Shown here one piece after another: positions 1 through 53,849 of a stretch of DNA of 64,000 nt. Numbering within the stretch: the stretch's first letter is position 1; each line of letters starts with the position of its first letter. The stretch is taken from positions 124,001 to 188,000 of the forward strand of contig JAANYP010006978.1 of NCBI GenBank assembly GCA_020465985.1. Reading direction: 5' to 3'. The notes below the pieces were generated by a model. It was not told where the DNA came from, ran no database searches, and saw nothing but the letters and a program-made list of their open reading frames with translations. The position numbers and the translations under genes were made by a program. Source of the stretch: Centrapalus pauciflorus. Taxonomy: Eukaryota; Streptophyta; Magnoliopsida; Asterales; Asteraceae.

Positions 1-581
<581 letters not shown>

Positions 582-985
582 GAAAAATTACTAAAATAGT
601 CAAAAAGCACACCTCATTATCAAGTTTTAGCCAAATAATATCAAACTAACCAAAATAGTCACACTATACGTTATCACATTTACGTGATAACCATCATTTA
701 CGTTATCTGTATCTTTTATTAATATTTTAATGCATTACGTTACAAAGGGTGTTTGGTAACGTAAAGTAATGGTACTTTACGTTACCAAAAGGTGTTTACC
801 ATGAAATGACAAGCCACCAACTTTTTATTCGGAAGAAACAACGTTTAAATCTGGTAACGTAAAGTAAAACTACTTTACATTACCAATTACCTTTTGTAAT
901 GTAATGCATTAAATAATTAATAAAAAGTACTGATCACGTAAATGATGACTATTACGTAAATGTGGTAACGTAAAGTGTGACTATT
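582..985. mobile_element. Foldback MITE, left part (split by LTR element)
   Basis: The first ~85 bp (starting GAAAAATTACTAAAATAG) are the near-perfect inverted complement of 10369-10445. Further inside, GTAACGTAAAGT and its complement recur several times, so the piece folds on itself. If the 986-10368 insertion and one copy of its duplicated CTATT are removed, the two parts join into one element of about 480 bp. The long terminal inverted repeat resembles Mutator-type MITEs, but I could not find a convincing 9-bp target duplication at 573-581 versus 10446-10454. Confidence 0.75.
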
Positions 986-1117
986 TGTAACGCCCGTGTT
1001 TTCATATGAACATCAAACTACGAGAAATGCCAAATTACATATTTATAGTTTGATAAATATAAGATCTCTTATATAGTTTGGAATTAAACCTTTAAATTAA
1101 TAACAATGATGATAATG

Positions 1118-1171
<54 letters not shown>

Positions 1172-3522
1172 TAACGTTGATAGAGTATTTTCGATAAATG
1201 CTACACTTAAAATAATTTTCAATGAAATTTAAAACTTAAAATAAGTTGCCTTAATTTGCATTTAAGATTACCATCCAAAAGTTTGACTTTAGGTAGATGG
1301 TGAAATTACACACTTTTAGTAATAATCTAGTTGTCCTTTGCATGGAGATCTTTTGACCACTTTCCTTGAACTTCCTTCAAAATACTACATCCGTTCTTCT
1401 TACTTCTTTCATGTCATATTCATGCATATGAACTATGAAGAAAGTAAATAAATCAACAACCCAGTAACAAACATTTGAATATGAAGAAAAGTTAGGGTGG
1501 TATTAAAGCTTTCAAACATCAAGATCATCACACCATTATCATCCTCCTCCTCCTACCTTGAGGTATAACTTTGAAACCCATTCTCGTCGTCTCGTTGCAA
1601 AGTTTATTCAATCATAATAGTAAGTATGCAAATGTTTTATTATCTGAAATATAAGATTATCTTGAATACAAAACGCTATCATTTTCTTTCTTTCATGCAC
1701 ACACTTAAATGGAGGTTTAATGGTGATTTAGTGTGTGTGTGTGGGGCATAACCTTGAGTCATCAAACAATAACGAAAATATGTTTAGAAATCATATTAAA
1801 TTGCTAAAGAAGGCTACAATTCGGATTCAAAGGCAGGAATATGGGGGACGACTGCTCCTGTCCAACTCCGTTCTCTCTCGTCCGGCAGCAGCGCAGTTGG
1901 GACAAGGGGAAGGATGTTGCGAGCTGTTTCGTCTGCCCCTGTTTTCTCTCCTTAGTAGCAATAGAACAAGAAATGATTGAGGTTGGGGATGAGAGTGTGT
2001 CACCGGAGGGATGCCGGCGACGGCGCCGCCGTGAGGCTGGGCGGTGGCGAGCGACAGTAGCAACGCCGGGTGCCTGCTGACCTCGCTTTGCTCTGCTTGC
2101 CGTTGGAATCGTATCTGCTACCCCTTCTTTCTTTTCCTTCATGCGTGGCCCAAGCAAAGACAAACATGAAATTAGGGTATTAGTTGAGGTTGTTGGGTAT
2201 AACTTAACTTGGGCTGAGAAATAAAAGGAAAAAAAAAAATAAAAATAATAATTATTGGGCTGCTCCAAAATTATTGGTGGGCAAACTTATTTGGTTTATA
2301 TTACTAAGTCAAGGTTTATTAGTTTAGTTATAAATTTAATAGGTGAGCATATAATCGAATTAATGACACTAAATATTTAAGTTATAAGCTCAAGATTTAT
2401 TAATTTAAAATATATCTAAACATATGTTGACTAAAAAAAAAAAAAAAAGATTTGTCAAGCTAATCTATAACCGATATATTTTTAAGAAAGGAAAATGACA
2501 AGTAATGGGGTTATAAATTAATCACTTTAACCGTGATAGTTTCGAGACCTATAATAATGGGCTAAATAACCTAAAGCTTAAAGTTTAATTGATTTTAAAG
2601 ATTTTGTCACATAAATAAATATTAACATTTGAATTTTAGGCCAATCGAGGATTATAGTTTTAGATGAATTAAATAGTAACAATCGAGCGATGTACTTTTA
2701 TTATCAGGTTGGTAGCCGGGTGTGGTGAGTTCAGATATTTCGATTGGCCATATTTATCTTGACCGAGCTTCAAAGAGCCAGTTTTGACAGTACTGTGAGT
2801 AACAGATTTATCTGCATAATTAGTTATATGTGTTTATGCATATTTGTTATATTCGTTTCATTTGTATCACCCTACCATGTTATTATCATTTTCATGATTA
2901 TGTCAAACACATGATATATGTATCCTACCCTTCTGTTAGAAATCTATGCCTATGTGTAAGCGTGAATTCCCTGTATGCATACTTGTACTATATGATGTGG
3001 ATTTGGGCGCCGACGCTACTGTGTGTAGGCCGGGTCGGTTAGCCCCAAGTTTTTTTGTTAAACCGACGCCAGCTCGGATGAGGGGTGCGGCGTCAGCTCG
3101 GATGAGGGGCGCGTAGGAAATTACTGAACTCCTACTTCATTTCTATTCATGCATATTTACATATGTACTTTTATGCTTTTAAATCTTGTTACTCTCTGGG
3201 CGACGGCTTACCCCAGTTGTGGGGACTTATATTTCAGGTGGAACGGATAAGGGTTAGGCTCCAGTTTGATACTGTTGACTTTGCTGACTGAGACGCTAGC
3301 ATTTCTTTGTATTGCCTTTTGAGGGTCGGATAGAACCCTAGATGTATTGACATATAAACTTAAAAACTTATTTAGCGTACTCTGGTTAATGTAATTTATT
3401 ATTATGGGTGACTGTTTTATTTATTGAAGTATGACTTTAGAAAAATTTAAATTATCCCGTATTTTTGAGGTATATTGCTTATGAATGGTGGAAATTTAGT
3501 TTCAAAATATCCGGTCCTTTCA
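986..3522 (+). repeat. 5' LTR of the LARD-like element
   Basis: This LTR is 2537 bp, TG...CA bounded, and matches 7798-10368 almost base for base. It contains a TAA trinucleotide run (about 1110-1170), a GC-rich patch near 1980-2080 and two tandem copies of CAGCTCGGATGAGGGG at about 3070-3111. The ORFs inside appear in both LTRs at the same relative places and overlap each other on both strands, so I do not treat them as genes. Confidence 0.92.
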
Positions 3523-5415
3523 ATATGGTATCAAAGCAATGGTTTAAGTGAATTAAGTACAATTAGGTGCTTAGTCTTAAACCGTAGGATTACGTGATCA
3601 CTGTTAGAATAAGTTATGATCTATACGGGATAATAATTTGTAGGAATCCATTAGATTTCGGGTAGGGGTGAAATATGATATATGTGTTTATAACTATAAA
3701 TATATATCCTTAATAACCATCGATATGTAATAGTGATAACTTGAATCGAGGATGATAAAAATGTTGAGCCATGGTTAATAATAAAAGTTAAAGTATGTCT
3801 GCAAGACGTCAAATATCATCTTACTGAGAGCAATGTACCTGTTCAACCTAACAGAAAATGGAAACATAAACTGATTGTAGGTTTTGGTGTCATGTAAATA
3901 CTTTCTGAAAATAAATCATAATATTTGCTTTCAAATTGAGTAACTCTACTAGATGATCTATTTAGACTAACTAAATCTAAAGTAATACTACAGAGAAGCT
4001 TGACTACCATTTACATAAGTCACCAATCGAGATGAATATATAACTAATACACAAGTATTAACCGATAATCAATAAAGAAAATACCATAATAAAACATGAA
4101 TCCGGAATTGATGTGAAAGAACTTTGGCTTACGATGAAAATGAATAATCGTCAGATCTCTTAGTGACACACATACATGATACCAGTTTCACACATTTTGT
4201 GGTTTGACTTCTGTATAGCACACTTTCGTACATTTTGTCGTCATTAGTGATCACATTACCCTTTGATTCCTTGTCATGAGCTCATTACCATGCATTATCA
4301 TGCTATCGGTGTTACTGTGTGTGACATGCAGATAGTTATGAGTGTGCGTTCGTGTCTCAATATATTCACGCAAGGTGTGCGACTTGTCTTTGTACTCATT
4401 CATTTTGATATTGTTTTACGTACATGGTGCAAGTCTAACGACTTGTCTTATGTATTACTATATGAAATTTCTATATTTTTACGCCTGCAGGCAGAGCGTT
4501 TGTTTTATGTTATTTTGATATCGCCCTTAGCCGGTGGTACTCACTCCTTCTTGGTATCTGTATTGTGTGCATTTTAGGAAATCTGACAAACTCAGTGAAT
4601 GATCTACCTTGTGCTAATTTTAAAAAGTTGTATGGTGAATCAAACGGGAAAGTAACATAACATTAGTTACAATTTGAGAAGTTAATATAACAAGATGAGT
4701 AGTAATACCATTGAATCTAACATAATGAGTATTCGCCAGTCAACATCGAGAATCTGATGCAGTACCAATGAGGTAAACCTTGAAATTAATGAATCATGAT
4801 TATTTAACTACTTTAACCCAATATAAGAGAATATGATTGTGAATCCTATGAATTATAATAATTTGTTTACGATAAAACCATAAGTGTATGGATAAATTAA
4901 AGAGTTTCAGTGACATTTGGCGAGACGTGTGAGTCGTGCGATCATGACTGAGTGTTGTTTTTTTAAATAATCAATAAGTTGACTAGACAGATTGCTGAAC
5001 AAACGATATAAGAATTAGGATAGAAACCTAAAACGTCTTACGAATGAGATCCATATCGAAGATAAATGGAAGGTGGCTGGATTACTGATATAACATATGA
5101 TACTTAATGAAAATACAATTAAATATTAATAAAGGAAAATTATAGTGAAATGAGATAGCATCATGGAAGAACATTATAAAATATAAAAGAACTTAACAAT
5201 ATAGAACTATGACTGAGATGTCTTGATGCGAGGAGTGTGGGGCAACTTAGCTCGCAAATTAGACCAATTTGAATCAAATATAGTTATGGAGAAAGTTGAG
5301 ATAGGCAGTGTACAAAATTTTTTTAAGTGAACAATAAATAAGTTAAGAGCATAAATAAATAATTAACGGTAAGAGGTGACCGTTAATGATATGAACAAGA
5401 TAAGTAGTAGACGTG

Positions 5416-5477
<62 letters not shown>

Positions 5478-7797
5478 ATATATATATATATAATATTAAA
5501 CTATTTACAATAAATGGATTGACCAAATAAATTATATGCCCGTGATAGAAAACGAAACTATCAAGGAGGATTCTCGAAATGAATGGTAACCAACTCGTAA
5601 ATAGGCTTCGTCGTGGTAAAACAAATATAGCGAAATAGAAATTAAATACATGAAAAAAAAAACGAGAAATATAAATAATAGATAATCGATGAGTACCAGT
5701 AAGATAATAAAATAGGATGAAGCTAAGATTTGTGTGAAAACAAAGAAGTCATGCTACGAAATATGTTGTTATAATGGAAAACTAATATGAGTCATAAGGA
5801 CACATATAAAACAACCCAAGATTGGCTAACCGAACTGAAATTAATAAGAGTCATAAAGGAATTTGTAAAGAATAGATGTGATCACTATATAACGAGGAAG
5901 GAGAATCGTCGTTCATTAATGTAGATAAAAATTCCATGCGGTCGAATGATATAAATATGAGATTACATTAACAACAAAAAGATACCTCATGGTAAAACTA
6001 AGATAAATTATAACAAAATTGTGATGATAAAAGAGATACATTGTAAATTGCAAGAAATAATAAGCAATTAACTCGACAAAATAATTAAAGAAGGTGTGGG
6101 GAACAACGTGAATAATATAAATTAAAGGTGTAATTTAAATAGGTGACAAACTTAATTATTGTAATGGAGTTCTTATATACTAAGAAATTTGGGTCGCGTA
6201 AATTATACGTTTAACAATCTGGAGTAACAAGATAACATGATGATGAGGCAAGTTCGAAATTAATGGGATGTAAATTATAACGAGCGACCAAACGTTAAAT
6301 ATGTGTCAAGAATCAGATGCCCTCATGAATATTGATTGAGCATACTAAAATATTGCACTAGAATTCATGCGAGAATTTTTCTTCAAAGATGAAACATACG
6401 TTCGATAAATACGAGCCGACTGTGAAACCCACTGTAATAAAGTACCCAAAAAAAAAAAAAGCGATGCAATAGTTCATCTGATAGAATTATAAAATAAATA
6501 AATAAATAAAAGAGAAACAATGTTTTTTTTAATATAAACTAAAAATCGTGATCTAATAATTATGAGACAATATGAAATGATTGGTTCTGTGTGAAAGTCT
6601 AAATGATTGAATTTGATGGAACCGACACTAATTCAACAATAAATGTATCAGATTTGTATAAGATTATGATCAAGTGAAATTAAGAGTCTTGGTTATTAAA
6701 TCGTATAATCACAAAATGAGAATTTGCTATGAATGTGAGTGTAATCATTAAAATGAATCCTTAAATTAACAAATCATATCATCACAAAATCAGTCCATGC
6801 AGGTACATCATGACGTTCAAAAGAATATGAAAATATATTATATAAATTGTGAATGCAAGTGAAATCGATGAACAAGAAAGTAATTGGGACTTTAAAAAAA
6901 ACTCTAATAATATAAATTTATATGGCCGAGTCATGCTAAAAATATATTGGGCAATTAATGCTTAAGATAATACTATTAAAACACTTATGAGAAAGTGATG
7001 CTACATTAGTTATTCTAACACATATCATAATCTGAAAATGACATAATTAAGCGCTAATATAAGGGTTGGAATGAACTTGTTTTGTCGATAAGATAAAAAT
7101 GATAAATGGATAATAAAAAAAAAAAATTTTTTTTTGAAACCGGAAGAAGCACATTCACCCAACCCAAAAGATGTGTGAGAATAACTTAAAATTTTCTGAA
7201 ATTTCGGTCTGAAAGGAAATTCCCATTGTAACAATACATCTGAGGAGATAAATTGAAATTTAGTAGAACAAATAAAAGACTTATTGTCGAATATGATCGT
7301 GAAAGCAGAATTATTTAAACATGAAAAGAATCGTAATTTTCCGTCACCATGAAACCAACTTCATTTGATTTCAAACAACACTAGACAAATATAAATGATG
7401 AGATTCTATTCAAGAACGATGTTTGAGAGAACGGTGTAGTTTAATCTAACGGGAAAGTCGACGACGATGATTTCAAAGACGAGGCCCGACCAGTAGGAAA
7501 GTTACTATAAAACGAAAATTTTGAAATGAACTAATTAAAACGATGATCAAACCTAATCACTTGAAAGGACGAAAACACCCATTAAAGAAGTCAACCGCAC
7601 TAAGAGACCCATATGTGGGTAAACAAAATCAAAATGACTATGAGCATAAATTAAACAAAAGAAAAGGAAGCATAAGCTTGGAGACTGAGATATCATGCAC
7701 TTGTCAGACATGAAAATCCAAGAGTATGATCAAACGCCGAGACTATCGCAAAACCCAAATGATCTCGAGGACGAGATCAATCCAACAGGAAAGTGAT
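3523..7797 (+). other. Interior of LARD-like element, no coding capacity seen
   Basis: This 4.3 kb stretch is AT-rich and littered with stops in all frames. The longest ORFs are 104 and 69 codons and match nothing I recognise. It carries a TA microsatellite at about 5418-5492. The start (primer site) and the end (purine-leaning stretch just before 7798) are retained, so replication signals rather than proteins seem to be what is kept. Confidence 0.75.
3526..3543 (+). other. Primer-binding site (initiator tRNA-Met type)
   Basis: TGGTATCAAAGCAATGG starts 4 bp after the 5' LTR. It matches the plant initiator-Met tRNA 3' end consensus TGGTATCAGAGC with one G-to-A difference in the first 12 bases. 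Its position fixes the + orientation of the element. Confidence 0.85.
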
Positions 7798-7929
7798 TGT
7801 AACGCCCGTGTTTTCATATGAACATCAAACTACGAGAAATGCCAAATTACATATTTATAGTTTGATAAATATAAGATCTCTTATATAGTTTGGAATTAAA
7901 CCTTTAAATTAATAACAATGATGATAATG

Positions 7930-7980
<51 letters not shown>

Positions 7981-10368
7981 TAACGTTGATAGAGTATTTT
8001 CGATAAATGCTACACTTAAAATAATTTTCAATGAAATTTAAAACTTAAAATAAGTTGCCTTAATTTGCATTTAAGATTACCATCCAAAAGTTTGACTTTA
8101 GGTAGATGGTGAAATTACACACTTTTAGTAATAATCTAGTTGTCCTTTGCATGGAGATCTTTTGACCACTTTCCTTGAACTTCCTTCAAAATACTACATC
8201 CGTTCTTCTTACTTCTTTCATGTCATATTCATGCATATGAACTATGAAGAAAGTAAATAAATCAACAACCCAGTAACAAACATTTGAATATGAAGAAAAG
8301 TTAGGGTGGTATTAAAGCTTTCAAACATCAAGATCATCACACCATTATCATCCTCCTCCTCCTACCTTGAGGTATAACTTTGAAACCCATTCTCGTCGTC
8401 TCGTTGCAAAGTTTATTCAATCATAATAGTAAGTATGCAAATGTTTTATTATCTGAAATATAAGATTATCTTGAATACAAAACGCTATCATTTTCTTTCT
8501 TTCATGCACACACTTAAATGGAGGTTTAATGGTGATTTAGTGTGTGTGTGTGGGGCATAACCTTGAGTCATCAAACAATAACGAAAATATGTTTAGAAAT
8601 CATATTAAATTGCTAAAGAAGGCTACAATTCGGATTCAAAGGCAGGAATATGGGGGACGACTGCTCCTGTCCAACTCCGTTCTCTCTCGTCCGGCAGCAG
8701 CGCAGTTGGGACAAGGGGAAGGATGTTGCGAGCTGTTTCGTCTGCCCCTGTTTTCTCTCCTTAGTAGCAATAGAACAAGAAATGATTGAGGTTGGGGATG
8801 AGAGTGTGTCACCGGAGGGATGCCGGCGACGGCGCCGCCGTGAGGCTGGCCGGTGGCGAGCGACAGTAGCAACGCCGGGTGCCTGCTGACCTCGCTTTGC
8901 TCTGCTTGCCGTTGGAATCGTATCTGCTACCCCTTCTTTCTTTTCCTTCATGCGTGGCCCAAGCAAAGACAAACATGAAATTAGGGTATTAGTTGAGGTT
9001 GTTGGGTATAACTTAACTTGGACTGAGAAATAAAAGGAAAAAAAAAAATAAAAAAAATAATTATTGGGCTGCTCCAAAATTATTGGTGGGCAAACTTATT
9101 TGGTTTATATTACTAAGTCAAGGTTTATTAGTTTAGTTATAAATTTAATAGGTGAGCATATAATCGAATTAATGACACTAAATATTTAAGTTATAAGCTC
9201 AAGATTTATTAATTTAAAATATATCTAAACATATGTTGACTAAAAAAAAAAAAAAAAGATTTGTCAAGCTAATCTATAACCGATATATTTTTAAGAAAGG
9301 AAAATGACAAGTAATGGGGTTATAAATTAATCACTTTAACCGTGATAGTTTCGAGACCTATAATAATGGGCTAAATAACCTAAAGCTTAAAGTTTAATTG
9401 ATTTTAAAGATTTTGTCACATAAATAAATATTAACATTTGAATTTTAGGCCAATCGAGGATTATAGTTTTAGATGAATTAAATAGTAACAATCGAGCGAT
9501 GTACTTTTATTATCAGGTTGGTAGCCGGGTGTGGTGAGTTCAGATATTTCGATTGGCCATATTTATCTTGACCGAGCTTCAAAGAGCCAGTTTTGACAGT
9601 ACTGTGAGTAACAGATTTATCTGCATAATTAGTTATATGTGTTTATGCATATTTGTTATATTCGTTTCATTTGTATCACCCTACCATGTTATTATCATTT
9701 TCATGATTATGTCAAACACATGATATATGTATCCTACCCTTCTGTTAGAAATCTATGCCTATGTGTAAGCGTGAATTCCCTGTATGCATACTTGTACTAT
9801 ATGATGTGGATTTGGGCGCCGACGCTACTGTGTGTAGGCCGGGTCGGTTAGCCCCAAGTTTTTTTGTTAAACCGACGCCAGCTCGGATGAGGGGATTGTA
9901 CGGTTTAACAAGCACCAGCTCGGATGAGGGGTGCGGCGTCAGCTCGGATGAGGGGCGCGTAGGAAATTACTGAACTCCTACTTCATTTCTATTCATGCAT
10001 ATTTACATATGTACTTTTATGCTTTTAAATCTTGTTACTCTCTGGGCGACGGCTTACCCCAGTTGTGGGGACTTATATTTCAGGTGGAACGGATAAGGGT
10101 TAGGCTCCAGTTTGATACTGTTGACTTTGCTGACTGAGACGCTAGCATTTCTTTGTATTGCCTTTTGAGGGTCGGATAGAACCCTAGATGTATTGACATA
10201 TAAACTTAAAAACTTATTTAGCGTACTCTGGTTAATGTAATTTATTATTATGGGTGACTGTTTTATTTATTGAAGTATGACTTTAGAAAAATTTAAATTA
10301 TCCCGTTTTTTTGAGGTATATTGCTTATGAATGGTGGAAATTTAGTTTCAAAATATCCGGTCCTTTCA
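7798..10368 (+). repeat. 3' LTR of the LARD-like element
   Basis: This LTR is 2571 bp. Compared by eye with the 5' LTR, only a handful of substitutions were noticed, for example in the GC-rich patch near 8850 and near 9023. There is also a longer TAA run (about 7918-7980) and a ~36-bp insertion near 9896 that adds a third CAGCTCGGATGAGGGG copy. Confidence 0.92.
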
Positions 10369-10445
10369 CTATTTTGGTTAGATTGATATTATTTGGCTAA
10401 AACTTGATAATGATGTCTGATTTTTTGTTATTTTAGTAATTTTTC
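10369..10445. mobile_element. Foldback MITE, right part
   Basis: Inverted complement of the segment from 582, beginning with the second CTATT target copy and ending TTAGTAATTTTTC. See 582-985 for the other part. Confidence 0.75.
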
Positions 10446-10837
10446 CATAAAATAAAGGTTAAAACCGTAAAAAAAGGAAGAAAGTACAAAAGAGGCAGGA
10501 GTGGAGGAAGATCTGACATGGGAAAATATAAAAAAATGCGCAAACGGTTTTAACAAGCAAATGCCGCATCGGAGTTTGGTTCGTGAGTCGTAGAAACAAA
10601 TTGCAAAACTACAAAACCCTAGCGGTATCTGGACTACTGGATCACGACGTCGGTTACTAACTCGCAACGACTTGCCTTCAGGCTTTAGGCGAAAGAAGAA
10701 CTGCCACTGGATCTTGATCCTTGCCACCTACTAATAATACCCATTTCAATACGAAACCATAACAACAAGCATCCTACGTGTGGAACTCAACACACTTGAT
10801 TCGATCGCCAGACGCTCTGCCTATCGTTCTCTCTCCA
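10446..10837 (+). promoter_or_regulatory. ECA3 proximal promoter and 5' leader
   Basis: These 392 bp lie between the MITE end and the ECA3 start codon. No obvious TATA box is placed for a + strand start, which would suit a broadly expressed gene. The last ~40 bp are pyrimidine-rich, as plant 5' leaders often are. The ORF on the opposite strand here has no recognisable product. Transcription start cannot be placed from sequence alone. Confidence 0.5.
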
Positions 10838-51509
<40,672 letters not shown>

Positions 51510-53197
51510 TGTCATATCAGTTGCAGGAGCAGAGCTTGCATGATTTAAATTCACCGATACCAAGCAGCAACGTTATTTAGGGGTAGGCTGAAAGCAGCAG
51601 ATCCCAGGAAAACTGTCACCACAAGTACAATACAAGAGCACATGGTAAAATATGGAAGATTGGCTTGATGAGCTGTTTTTGTGGTCTAACATTGAAGAAT
51701 GTTGTAACAAAATAGCAAAACATAGTTTTGGGTAAAGGGATTCCCCAGTAAAATTGAATTATAGACATACATACATGTTTTACCAGCACTCGACATGCAT
51801 GCCCAAATATATCATATAGCTCTTCATTAATTTTACTTTTAGCGAACCTCTATTGTCTGTTGCTTTTAAATATCATGTGGGTGTTTAATTACTTTTCATA
51901 TCCATGTATCCATTTCAATATTTTTAGCAAACGTCTGTCCTCTGTTGCTAAGTTCACATCCATGAACATATTCAGTAATTTTTCTGCGTTATTTTCTATA
52001 GAAACAGAACTCGCTAAACACGCCCTTTGATTGCAGAAGTTGCTCTCTGTGTTCTAAGGTACGTTACTACGTTGTGTTATATTCGGATAACCATTTTGGC
52101 TTTTTTTAAGCAATTTGAGAGGAAAATAAATAAAGAATATATGGGACATTCAATTATTAAACTATAAAGAAAGGTTCATTAGAGAATGCGTGTTTAGAGT
52201 GATTCGGGGATTTGACGAATTGAGAAAAATCATAGATACGGATTCCTTTCTCATGCCATCTGTTCTAGGTAAGTAATGATTTTGTAGATTTTGTTCTAGA
52301 ATTTGATTGTCCTTCACTCAGTTAGATTTGGCTACTTGTAGAAGTAATTGCTTAAGCATAAAAGGAAAATTAAAACAATAGAGAACTCAGATTTAGTATG
52401 ATTTATATTTATGGTTTATGCATATTGATAAACATGACTCCTCATATTTAAATTTGCCATTTAAAATCATGGGATTATTCGCTCTTTGGTTTTTATGGTG
52501 TTTTCATTGTCATGTCGTCAATAAAACATCAAGAGTTTATCTAGATATTGATGCAAAAAATTCAGAACAGTGATCGGAAGTTAAGGTCTCATTTGTTTTG
52601 TCGATTTCAAATCTTAATTCTTAAATCTTAAAAGACTGTTTAATTCAGATCTTAAGTGATTTTAGATTGTTTGTTATATTTCAAACTTATCTTAAAATAA
52701 GAATTCACGTTTGATATCTGAATTAAGGTCTGAAAATTTTCTTTCTAGATTAAATCATTATTTTTTTAATTAAGCTATTAAATTTAGTTTAAATAAAAAA
52801 TTTATTTAATTTTATTAATTAAAAATATCAATTCAAATTATTGATTAAAATATTAAATATTTTAATATGTTAGTTATATAAATTAAAATAAATATAATAT
52901 ATAATTATTTTAAAACTTAAATTCAATTAATTGATTAAAATTTAATTTTAGACATAATTTTAGATTACGACTTTAAAATTACTTCTTAAATTTCAGATAT
53001 GATTTCATATTCTAAAGCAACACCTAAGTACATATGCTTATATATTTATGTTGATATTTATTATTTGTTAATTTCTATTTGAGAATATGAGTTTTCTTAT
53101 TGAACTTTTACTATTATCTAAAAATTGTCATCATTGTTATCATAAAAGAAATCACTATTGTATTTTAATGCTGCTATTTTATTTAGAAATTGATTGT
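51510..53197 (+). other. ECA3 3' UTR and downstream AT-rich flank
   Basis: The 3' UTR starts here. No polyadenylation signal can be chosen with confidence; an AATAAA lies near 52128. From about 52580 to 53030 there is an AT-rich, TTAATT-rich stretch with weak inverted tips (AAGGTCTCATTTGTTTT / CAACACCTAAG) that may be an old hAT MITE. No gene was seen. Confidence 0.55.
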
Positions 53198-53205
53198 TTT
53201 TCTAC

Positions 53206-53479
53206 TAGGGGTGAGCGACGGGTACCATTTCCCGAACCCGAACCGGTATCGGTACCGACCGATACCGAATTAATATATTCGGTTCGGTATTCGGTTTTTA
53301 AATTAGCTAAAATTCGGTATTCGGTTCTTAAATTAGCTAAAATTCGGTATTCGGAACCGAACCGGCACCATAAAGAATTATACGGTTCGGTATTCGGTTC
53401 TTCCAAAACAAATAATTCGGTTTCGGTATTTTCGGGATCAGTACCGGTTCGGTTCGGTACGGTACCGAGCTCACCCCTA
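53206..53479. mobile_element. hAT-type MITE, TIR TAGGGGTGAGC, 8-bp TSD TTTTCTAC
   Basis: 274 bp with perfect inverted ends TAGGGGTGAGC and GCTCACCCCTA and the exact duplication TTTTCTAC at 53198-53205 and 53480-53487. The interior is made of GGTACCG, CGGTTCGGTATTCGG and AAATTAGCTAAAATTCGG units on both strands. ORFs crossing it on both strands are artefacts of these repeats. Confidence 0.92.
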
Positions 53480-53692
53480 TTTTCTACTGCTTATGTTTCT
53501 AGTGTTATGTTGAAAGTTACAGGTATGGATCTACTCTTTTGGAACTGGCTTCCTACCCTTCTGACCTCTATCATTTGATCTTTACTTTTTTATCATTGCT
53601 CTTTACTTATACAAAGCTAGACCTTCTCACAGCCTGAGAAGGTCCCTTAACAGTTAACATGCCTCAATTCTGCTTGGGTTTTAGCTTGAAGC

Positions 53693-53829
<137 letters not shown>

Positions 53830-53849
53830 CTCAAATGCCTTATAGTATG

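Larger units (their letters stand above)
986..10368 (+). mobile_element. Young non-autonomous LTR retrotransposon (LARD-like)
   Basis: Two near-identical long terminal repeats (986-3522 and 7798-10368) both start TGTAACGCCCG and end CTTTCA, and they bracket a 4.3 kb interior. The 5-bp target duplication CTATT lies at 981-985 and 10369-10373. A primer-binding site starts 4 bases after the left LTR. The interior has no ORF longer than about 104 codons and no recognisable gag, protease, reverse transcriptase or integrase. That combination (long LTRs, intact structure, coding-free interior) fits a LARD-type non-autonomous element. The LTR start and a conserved stretch before the right LTR (CTCGAGGACGAGATC, 7763-7777) recall Ty3/Gypsy chromoviruses, which is an inference. 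It sits about 470 bp upstream of the ECA3 start codon. Confidence 0.9.

Noticed and set aside
1735..2268. Overlapping ORFs on both strands in the 5' LTR, repeated at 8544-9077
   Set aside because: They lie in both LTR copies, overlap on both strands, and show no known domain.
53087..53578. 163-codon ORF and its antisense partner
   Set aside because: Crosses a hAT MITE with clear ends and target duplication; the repeats create the open frame.
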